Shown here: piece by piece, positions 6,962-12,513 of the stretch | Layout of the letters: each line of letters begins with the position of its first letter | Position numbering within the stretch: the first letter of the stretch is position 1 | From: an uncultured Kangiella sp. | GTDB lineage: Bacteria; Pseudomonadota; Gammaproteobacteria; Enterobacterales; DSM-103792 | Assembly (NCBI GenBank): GCA_946481205.1 | Contig: CAMLNB010000099.1 | Span: 1-12,513, forward strand | Length of the DNA: 12,513 bases | Direction: 5' to 3' | The notes under the pieces: model-generated | The model's input: the letters and a program-made list of their open reading frames with translations, nothing else | Told to the model about the DNA's origin: nothing | Database searches by the model: none | Position numbers and translations under genes: made by a program

Positions 6962-7390
6962 TCAGTGCTGGCACAGCAGCAGCTGTGCAGCTTGATTGGG
7001 TACTATCAATAGCACCGCGTGTTGGCCGAACAGCGCACCCAGTGAACGGCCAAGGCCCGTACTGATGTTCAGGATCAAGAATCCCGGCTCTTCCGGCCAG
7101 CTGGGCATATCGGCGGTGGCGTAACCGACACCAGGAAGCCAGCGCAGCCGACGTGCGATCAGAATTTGCTCCAGCGCCGCATGACGAGTGTGATTGAGCG
7201 CCGCCGGTAGTCGATGTGAGCGGGGATTGTGGGCGCTGATAAACACCGCTTGCGAGCAATGCTGCATGCGCAGGTAATCATCGAGCGCGGGGGCCAGTGC
7301 GCCAATCTGCACGACGCAGGCTTGCGTCGGCAGCTCCATCCGATACTGGCTGCTGTGATAGAGCTGCAGGAGTTCCGGACTGATGGTCAT
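6962..7390 (-). CDS. DUF3293 domain-containing protein
   Basis: Small protein of about 142 residues without signal peptide or membrane helix. The pattern VFISAHNPRS, then LEQILIARRLRWLPGVGYA, then WPEEPGFLILNIS and finally LGALFGQHAVLLIVP matches DUF3293, a family of unknown function common in proteobacteria. I prefer ATG 7390, which has GGA 10 bases upstream and gives the usual family length. In-frame starts at 7426 (ATG) and 7447 (GTG) would lengthen it by 12 or 19 residues but lack good ribosome binding sites. It precedes the hemolysin-family operon on the same strand, but 159 bp with the regulator box lie between them, so it is probably a separate unit. Confidence 0.75.
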   Translation of the reverse strand: MTISPELLQLYHSSQYRMELPTQACVVQIGALAPALDDYLRMQHCSQAVFISAHNPRSHRLPAALNHTRHAALEQILIARRLRWLPGVGYATADMPSWPEEPGFLILNISTGLGRSLGALFGQHAVLLIVPNQAAQLLLCQH

Positions 7391-7611
7391 GCCGGTGGTT
7401 TCCGTGCTGAACAACGGGCGCTGCATGTGGCGTGATGCCGCTGACACGCAGAGGAGCTATTGTTCTTCATGGTGGCAGCCTGTTCGGGAAAAGCAATACG
7501 CGCTGTGGTGCCGATGCAATATGCAATGTGCGCAAGTGGTGATACCAGGGAGTGGAAACGGCGTGTCGCTGGGTGCTATGAACGGGAACTGTTGCGCGAA
7601 AACGCAAAGCC

Positions 7612-7642
7612 CAGAAACAAAACAGCCACCGGGACGGTGGCT
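7612..7642 (-). terminator. rho-independent terminator downstream of tRNA-Pro
   Basis: On the minus strand AGCCACC, loop GTCCC, GGTGGCT form a seven-pair GC-rich stem (7624-7642), followed by GTTTTGTTTC. It ends the ispB/tRNA-Pro transcript. The remaining 7391-7611 stretch between this terminator and the DUF3293 start holds no gene I can support. It must contain the DUF3293 promoter, but I could not pick convincing hexamers. A 7-bp tandem repeat ATGCAAT lies at 7514-7527. Confidence 0.8.
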
Positions 7643-7712
7643 ATCGTTGCACAGACAAGAGCGTTACAAGAACTGCCAATTGCTGCATGCGTTTCTTTTT
7701 ACAGAAAAAGAA

Positions 7713-7789
7713 TGGTCGGAGTGACAGGATTCGAACCTACGACCCCCACGTCCCGAACGTGGTGCTCTACCAAGCTGAGCTACACTCCG
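7713..7789 (-). tRNA. tRNA-Pro (anticodon CGG)
   Basis: The 77-base minus-strand sequence folds as a full cloverleaf: acceptor CGGAGTG paired with CACTCCG, D arm GCTCAGCTTGGTAGAGC, anticodon stem CCACG/CGTGG around the loop TTCGGGA, and T arm with GGTTCGAATCC. The discriminator is A and the CCA end is encoded (7713-7715). The anticodon CGG (7753-7755) reads proline codon CCG. The first base is C, as in E. coli tRNA-Pro(CGG). It lies 38 bp after the ispB stop with no clear promoter of its own, so it is likely cut from the ispB transcript. Confidence 0.97.
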
Positions 7790-7807
7790 ACTGTGCTACA
7801 ACTTCTA

Positions 7808-7828
7808 AGGTTTTCCGGGAAAAAACCT
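7808..7828 (-). promoter_or_regulatory. hairpin between ispB and tRNA-Pro
   Basis: AGGTTTT and AAAACCT pair as a seven-base stem around a seven-base loop, starting at the first base of the ispB stop codon (minus-strand reading). No T-run follows it toward the tRNA, so it is more likely a processing or stability element than a full terminator. Confidence 0.4.
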
Positions 7829-8796
7829 CAGCTGCGACGGCTTACTGCGTAATCGGCTACCGTCATCAGCGCCTCGCGCCAGGGCGAAGGCCGCATATTC
7901 TGCAAAACCTCCTTCGCTTTTGCAACGGCTTTTTGTGCGGCGGCGAAAGTCTCTTCGATCGCGCCGGTTTCACGCATTGCTTGCTGGATGGGGATGAGGT
8001 TTTCGCTACCGCCGTTCTCAATGGCAGCACGGATCATCGCCGCTTGTTCTGGTGTGCCATGCGCCATGGCATGCAACAGCGGCAGTGTCGGTTTGCCTTC
8101 GGCCAGATCATCGCCGACGTTTTTTCCGAGTTCGCCGCTGTCACCGGCGTAGTCGAGCGCATCGTCAACCAGCTGGAAGGCGACACCGAGTTCAAGACCG
8201 TAGGTCGCCAGCGCGTCTTCTTCTTCCTTGCTGGCACCGGCCAGCACCGCAGCGAGCCGGGTGGCGGCTTCAAACAAAATGGCAGTTTTGGCGTGAATGA
8301 CCTGTAAATAGCGCTCGACCGTCACGTCTGGGTCGCCGATGTTCATCAGCTGCAGCACTTCGCCTTCGGCGATTTGATTGGTCGTGGTCGACAGGATGTC
8401 CATGACCCGCATCAGGCCGACATCGACCATCATCTGGAACGCGCGCGAGTAGAGGTAGTCGCCGACCAGCACGGCCGCTTCATTGCCGAATCTGGCATTG
8501 GCGGTCTGGCGACCGCGGCGCATGTCGGAATCATCGACCACGTCGTCGTGCAGCAGGGTAGCGGTGTGGATGAACTCGATCACCGCCGCCAGCGTGTGGT
8601 GGTGTTCGCCCTGATAGCCAAGGCCGCGAGCAGCCAGCAGCAGCAGCATTGGCCGCAGCCGCTTGCCGCCACTATTGATGATGTAATGGCCAATCTGGTT
8701 TACGAGTACAACATCGGATTGGAGCCGGCGCAGAATCAGCGCGTCGGTGGCGGCCATGTCGTCCTTGACCAGCACGCGTACGTCATTGATATCCAT
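7828..8796 (-). CDS. ispB: octaprenyl diphosphate synthase
   Basis: Cytoplasmic trans-polyprenyl diphosphate synthase of 322 residues, which extends farnesyl diphosphate with isopentenyl diphosphate to make the side chain of ubiquinone and menaquinone. GGKRLRP (43-49) binds substrate. The first aspartate-rich motif is DDVVD (84-88) and the second is DDALD (211-215, in FQLVDDALDYAGD), both Mg2+-binding and intact. The length equals that of E. coli IspB. The product chain length cannot be proven from sequence, though the position divergent from rplU-rpmA is the usual one for ispB in gammaproteobacteria. The ATG at 8796 has only a weak AGG 8 bases upstream, lying inside a small hairpin. Confidence 0.95.
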   Translation of the reverse strand: MDINDVRVLVKDDMAATDALILRRLQSDVVLVNQIGHYIINSGGKRLRPMLLLLAARGLGYQGEHHHTLAAVIEFIHTATLLHDDVVDDSDMRRGRQTANARFGNEAAVLVGDYLYSRAFQMMVDVGLMRVMDILSTTTNQIAEGEVLQLMNIGDPDVTVERYLQVIHAKTAILFEAATRLAAVLAGASKEEEDALATYGLELGVAFQLVDDALDYAGDSGELGKNVGDDLAEGKPTLPLLHAMAHGTPEQAAMIRAAIENGGSENLIPIQQAMRETGAIEETFAAAQKAVAKAKEVLQNMRPSPWREALMTVADYAVSRRS

Positions 8797-8803
8797 GCAA
8801 TCA

Positions 8804-8817
8804 GCCTGTCGGCAGGC
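8804..8817 (-). promoter_or_regulatory. hairpin in the ispB leader covering the ribosome binding site
   Basis: GCCTG, tetraloop CCGA, CAGGC form a five-pair stem seven bases before the ispB ATG. The only Shine-Dalgarno-like AGG lies in its 3' arm, so folding would lower translation. Whether this is regulated is unknown. Confidence 0.4.
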
Positions 8818-8859
8818 CCGAAAACAGCCGGGCGAAAAGGGATGAACGAAAGTGGCGCC

Positions 8860-8888
8860 ATGCTAGTGACCGGCGCTGCGTCCTGCAA
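8860..8888 (-). promoter_or_regulatory. ispB promoter
   Basis: On the minus strand a -35 of TTGCAG and a -10 of TAGCAT are separated by 17 bases, a good sigma-70 match. The start would be near 8853, leaving a leader of about 56 bases before ispB. The 364-bp region 8797-9160 has no gene; it holds this promoter, the divergent rplU promoter, and a short GGCCG-AAAA-CGGCC hairpin at 8925-8938 between them. Confidence 0.65.
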
Positions 8889-9043
8889 GTTGGCCGTAAA
8901 AAGCTGGCAAATTGATGAAAAAGTGGCCGAAAACGGCCGGTTATGCGTCGGGCGCGACCAGCCGACCAGTGCGGTCTTGCCATCGCGGCGGGTCGGATCG
9001 CGTCATAAAACACCGCTTTTCCCGCCGAAAAGCCGGATTTGGC

Positions 9044-9073
9044 TTGCGGCGCGGCACGGCTTTTGGCTAGAAT
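9044..9073 (+). promoter_or_regulatory. rplU-rpmA promoter
   Basis: A -10 of TAGAAT (9068-9073) is preceded at 18 bases by TTGCGG (-35). The start would be near 9080, giving a leader of about 80 bases before rplU. The obg promoter has the same TAGAATT block and the same 18-base spacing. Confidence 0.6.
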
Positions 9074-9160
9074 TCGCGCCCCTCGCGGGCTCCCAAGTGT
9101 TTTGGCCAATGGCTGAAACCGCCTGTTAGAGGCCCCAGATACAAAAAGATTGGAGTCAAC

Positions 9161-9472
9161 ATGTACGCAGTCATCATCAGCGGTGGTAAGCAACACCGCG
9201 TGCAAGAAGGCGAAGTGCTTCGCCTCGAACTGCTCGAAGGCGCCACCGGCGCAACTATCGAGTTCGACCAGGTGCTGATGGTCGCCAAAGACGGCGATCT
9301 GAAAATTGGCCAGCCGCTCGTTGCCGGCGCCAAAGTCACCGCGGAAATCGTTGATCACGGTCGTGCCGACAAGGTGCGCATCCTGAAATTCCGCCGTCGC
9401 AAGCACCACATGAAGCGTCAGGGCCACCGTCAGTGGTTCACTGAAGTCAAGATTACGGGCATCAAGGCCTGA
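9161..9472 (+). CDS. rplU: 50S ribosomal protein L21
   Basis: Ribosomal protein L21, 103 residues, the usual bacterial length, which binds 23S rRNA in the large subunit. The start [23 protein letters not shown] and the C-terminal signature [26 protein letters not shown] are diagnostic. GGAG lies 5 bases before the ATG. It is followed after 19 bp by rpmA, the conserved L21-L27 pair, in one transcript. Confidence 0.98.
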   Translation: MYAVIISGGKQHRVQEGEVLRLELLEGATGATIEFDQVLMVAKDGDLKIGQPLVAGAKVTAEIVDHGRADKVRILKFRRRKHHMKRQGHRQWFTEVKITGIKA

Positions 9473-9491
9473 GTTGCAGGAGTAGAGACAA

Positions 9492-9749
9492 ATGGCACAT
9501 AAGAAGGGTGTATCCAGTTCCCGCAACGGTCGTGAGTCCCATTCCAAGCGTCTGGGCGTGAAAGTGTTCGGTGGCCAGGAAGTGGTTGCCGGCAACATCA
9601 TCATTCGCCAGCGCGGCACCGAATTCCACGCCGGTGACAACGTCGGCATGGGCCGCGACCATACCTTGTTCGCGCTGACCAATGGCAAGGTTGCCTTCGT
9701 TGAGAAAGGCAAGCCGATGCGCCGTTACGTGACCGTGCAGCCGAACTAA
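9492..9749 (+). CDS. rpmA: 50S ribosomal protein L27
   Basis: Ribosomal protein L27, 85 residues. It begins [24 protein letters not shown], and the core [26 protein letters not shown] is characteristic. The N-terminal tail reaches the peptidyl-transferase centre. There is no Firmicutes-type N-terminal extension that would need cleavage. AGGAG lies 9 bases before the ATG. It is the second gene of the rplU-rpmA unit, which ends at the terminator immediately downstream. Confidence 0.98.
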   Translation: MAHKKGVSSSRNGRESHSKRLGVKVFGGQEVVAGNIIIRQRGTEFHAGDNVGMGRDHTLFALTNGKVAFVEKGKPMRRYVTVQPN

Positions 9750-9768
9750 TCGGTCTGTCTGGTTCAAC

Positions 9769-9797
9769 AAGGCCCCGCATTGCGGGGCTTTGTTTTT
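9769..9797 (+). terminator. rho-independent terminator after rpmA
   Basis: GCCCCGC, loop ATT, GCGGGGC form a seven-pair stem with flanking A/T pairs, followed by TTTGTTTTT. This separates rplU-rpmA from obg. Confidence 0.92.
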
Positions 9798-9829
9798 GGT
9801 AGTAGCTGTACTTTTGTTGAAGAGCCCAT

Positions 9830-11116
<1,287 letters not shown>

Positions 11117-11143
11117 TACCGCCGTCGTCCGCAACCGCCACAG

Positions 11144-11178
11144 CAAAACGCCCATCTTTTGATGGGTGTTTTGGTTTC
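11144..11178. terminator. terminator after obg
   Basis: CAAAACGCCCATC and GATGGGTGTTTTG form a 13-base stem with one G-T wobble around a TTTT loop, with T-rich sequence inside and after the 3' arm. The A/T symmetry could make it work in both directions. It lies 27 bp after the obg stop. Confidence 0.85.
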
Positions 11179-11204
11179 CGGGACCGGCCAGTGCCAATCA
11201 CAGG

Positions 11205-11233
11205 CAACAAAAAACCCGGCCTGAGCCGGGTTT
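11205..11233 (-). terminator. terminator after rpsT
   Basis: On the minus strand AAACCCGGC, loop TCAG, GCCGGGTTT form a nine-pair stem whose 3' arm runs into six T bases and then GTTG. It lies 19 bp past the rpsT stop and faces the obg terminator, so the two convergent genes each have their own. Confidence 0.9.
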
Positions 11234-11252
11234 CGCGCAATCCAGTGAAGGA

Positions 11253-11516
11253 TTAGGCCATGGCCTTGATGTGCGCCGACAGACGGCTCTTGTGACGAGC
11301 AGCCTTGTTGGCGTGGATCAGACCTTTGCCAGCGGCGCTGTCGATCACCGGCTGAGCGGTGGTGAAAGCGGCGGTAGCGGCAGCCTTGTCACCGGCCTCG
11401 ATGGCCTTGATGACTTTCTTGATGTACGTACGCAGCATCGAACGCTGCGAAGCGTTCAGTTCGCGAGCGCGTTCGGACTGGCGGGCGCGCTTTTTGGCAG
11501 ACTTGATGTTGGCCAA
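11253..11516 (-). CDS. rpsT: 30S ribosomal protein S20
   Basis: Ribosomal protein S20, 87 residues, which binds 16S rRNA. The conserved start (M/L)[17 protein letters not shown] and the end [23 protein letters not shown] are diagnostic. The start codon is TTG at 11514-11516, with AGGAG 7 bases upstream. Longer reading from 11603 would include non-conserved leader sequence and the -10 region. E. coli rpsT also starts with UUG, which contributes to feedback control of S20 synthesis, so the same may hold here. It is transcribed as a single gene divergent from murJ, the usual order in gammaproteobacteria. Confidence 0.97.
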   Translation of the reverse strand: MANIKSAKKRARQSERARELNASQRSMLRTYIKKVIKAIEAGDKAAATAAFTTAQPVIDSAAGKGLIHANKAARHKSRLSAHIKAMA

Positions 11517-11579
11517 GGTCCTACTCCTGAAACTCGGTAAATCGACCGGAAATTCGGTTCCACACGTGGAAGGGCGCGA

Positions 11580-11608
11580 AATATGCCCAAAAAACCGACC
11601 CAAGTCAA
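11580..11608 (-). promoter_or_regulatory. rpsT promoter
   Basis: On the minus strand TTGACT (-35), 17 bases, CATATT (-10). The start would be near 11573. Right at the 5' end of the transcript lies TTCCAC-AC-GTGGAA (11558-11571), a short hairpin that may protect the message or take part in S20 control. Confidence 0.6.
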
Positions 11609-11647
11609 ATGGAAACCCGCATTTACCAGCAGATTCCCGCGGATTTT

Positions 11648-11677
11648 CTGGCTCTGGCCGGGGCCGGACGCTACCAT
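11648..11677 (+). promoter_or_regulatory. possible murJ promoter
   Basis: CTGGCT, 18 bases, TACCAT is a weak sigma-70 match ending 43 bp before the murJ ATG. It is the best candidate on the plus strand of the 204-bp gap, which otherwise contains only the rpsT promoter and leader. Confidence 0.35.
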
Positions 11678-11720
11678 GCGCGGCTTCGTGAACACCGATC
11701 CAAGAACGGGGAAGTTATAG

Positions 11721-12513
11721 ATGGCAGGCCATCTGCTGCGATCCGGCACCATCGTCAGCGCCATGACGCTGATTTCCCGCGTATTGGGCCTGGCCCGCGA
11801 GGTTGTGGTCGCCAATCTGCTTGGCGCCGGCATGGCCTCGGATCTGTTCTTTGTCGCCCAGAAAATCCCGAACTTCCTGCGCCGGCTGTTTGCCGAAGGC
11901 GCATTCTCGCAAGCCTTTATTCCGGTGCTGGCCGAATACGAAGCCAAGCGTTCACGCGAAGAAGTGCTGGCGCTGCTGAACAAGGTGTCCGGCACGCTCG
12001 GTCTGATTCTGCTGGTGCTGACGGTTGTGGTCATTGCGGCAGCACCGGCGGTGATGACGGTGTACGCGCCGGGCTTTCGTGATGACCCGGACAAGTTCGC
12101 ACTGGCGACCACGCTGCTGCAAATCACCTTTCCCTATTTGCTGTTCATTTCGCTGACCGCGTTTGCCGGCTCGGTGCTGAACAGCATCGGCAAGTTTGCC
12201 GTGCCGGCGATTACGCCGGTGTTTCTCAGCATCTGCCAGATCATCGCAGCGGTGGCGGTGGCGCCGGGGCTGGAAGAGCAGTCGATGGCGCTGGCGTGGT
12301 CGATCTTTGCTGCCGGTTTGGTGCAATTGCTGTTCAACCTGCCGTTCCTGTGGAAAGAAGGCCTGCTGCCGAAGCCGCAGTGGGGCTGGAAAGACGAGGG
12401 CGTGCAGCGGATTCTGAAGCTGATGATCCCGGCGATGTTCGCGGTGTCGGTGACGCAGATTAGCCTGCTGCTCGACGTGGTGTTCGTCAGCTTCCTGCAG
12501 GAAAAAAGCGTGT
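11721..12513 (+). CDS. murJ: lipid II flippase MurJ (MviN), 5' part
   Basis: First 264 codons of the inner-membrane flippase that moves lipid II across the membrane for peptidoglycan synthesis; the 3' end is beyond the window. The start MAGHLLRSGTIVSAMTLISRVLGLAREVVVANLLG is conserved in the family. SDLFFVAQKIPNFLRRLFAEGAFSQAFIPVLAEY follows, including the cytoplasm-facing RRLFAEGAFSQAF signature. Hydrophobic segments recur as expected for a 14-helix MOP-superfamily transporter (for example LGLILLVLTVVVIAAAPAVM, about residues 93-112). GGGGA lies 8 bases before the ATG. It is divergent from rpsT, as in many gammaproteobacteria, where ribF and ileS commonly follow. Confidence 0.96.
   Translation, partial: MAGHLLRSGTIVSAMTLISRVLGLAREVVVANLLGAGMASDLFFVAQKIPNFLRRLFAEGAFSQAFIPVLAEYEAKRSREEVLALLNKVSGTLGLILLVLTVVVIAAAPAVMTVYAPGFRDDPDKFALATTLLQITFPYLLFISLTAFAGSVLNSIGKFAVPAITPVFLSICQIIAAVAVAPGLEEQSMALAWSIFAAGLVQLLFNLPFLWKEGLLPKPQWGWKDEGVQRILKLMIPAMFAVSVTQISLLLDVVFVSFLQEKSV

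Noticed and set aside
6849..7259. 136-codon minus-strand frame overlapping DUF3293
   Set aside because: Different frame from the DUF3293 pattern, low-complexity composition, and it would run through the operon promoter.
7460..7852. Open frame encoding VGVTGFEPTTPTSRTWCSTKLSYTPT on the plus strand
   Set aside because: This peptide is the antisense translation of the tRNA-Pro gene, a familiar false protein in databases.
8801..9712. 303-codon minus-strand frame across the ispB-rplU gap and rplU-rpmA
   Set aside because: It runs antisense through two certain ribosomal protein genes and a promoter region and shows no recognisable protein motifs.
11456..12127. 223-codon minus-strand frame opposite murJ
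   Set aside because: Serine-rich shadow translation of murJ that overlaps rpsT on the same strand.

Overview
The window looks like a chromosomal segment of a gammaproteobacterium. The right half carries the order ispB, tRNA-Pro, rplU, rpmA, obg, rpsT, murJ, which from general knowledge matches the Pseudomonas-type arrangement. Supporting details are tRNA-Pro(CGG), a UUG-started rpsT and DUF3025/DUF3293 genes. I cannot place it to genus.

Left half (1-6950): the 3' end of a DUF3025 gene (+) converges on a tightly packed seven-gene operon on the minus strand, read from about 6850 down to 361. In transcription order the genes are a thermostable-hemolysin-family (GNAT-like) protein, an AMP-binding acyl-activating enzyme, a TenA-like/haem-oxygenase-fold di-iron oxidase, a short-chain dehydrogenase, a secreted TPR-like protein, an OmpR-type response regulator (PmrA/QseB class) and its sensor kinase. 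Junctions are 4-bp overlaps or gaps of at most 14 bp, with one 17-bp overlap. Activation, acyl transfer, oxidation and reduction functions together suggest a small fatty-acid-derived metabolite pathway with its own regulator. A sequence matching the PmrA/QseB box (two TTAA half-sites, N5 spacing) sits 45 bp upstream of the first gene, and a perfect 16-bp palindrome overlaps that gene's ribosome binding site. The operon may therefore be autoregulated through its two last genes. This is the most interesting part of the window.

Middle (6950-8900): a DUF3293 gene, a tRNA-Pro(CGG) with its terminator, and ispB (octaprenyl diphosphate synthase), all on the minus strand. Bases 7391-7611 hold no gene I can support.

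Right half (8797-12513): a 364-bp divergent promoter region separates ispB from rplU-rpmA (ribosomal proteins L21 and L27). A strong terminator and a separate promoter follow, then obg, whose GTPase has a very acidic tail. Convergent terminators lie between obg and rpsT (S20, minus strand, TTG start). A divergent promoter region precedes murJ, the lipid II flippase, which is cut by the window end.
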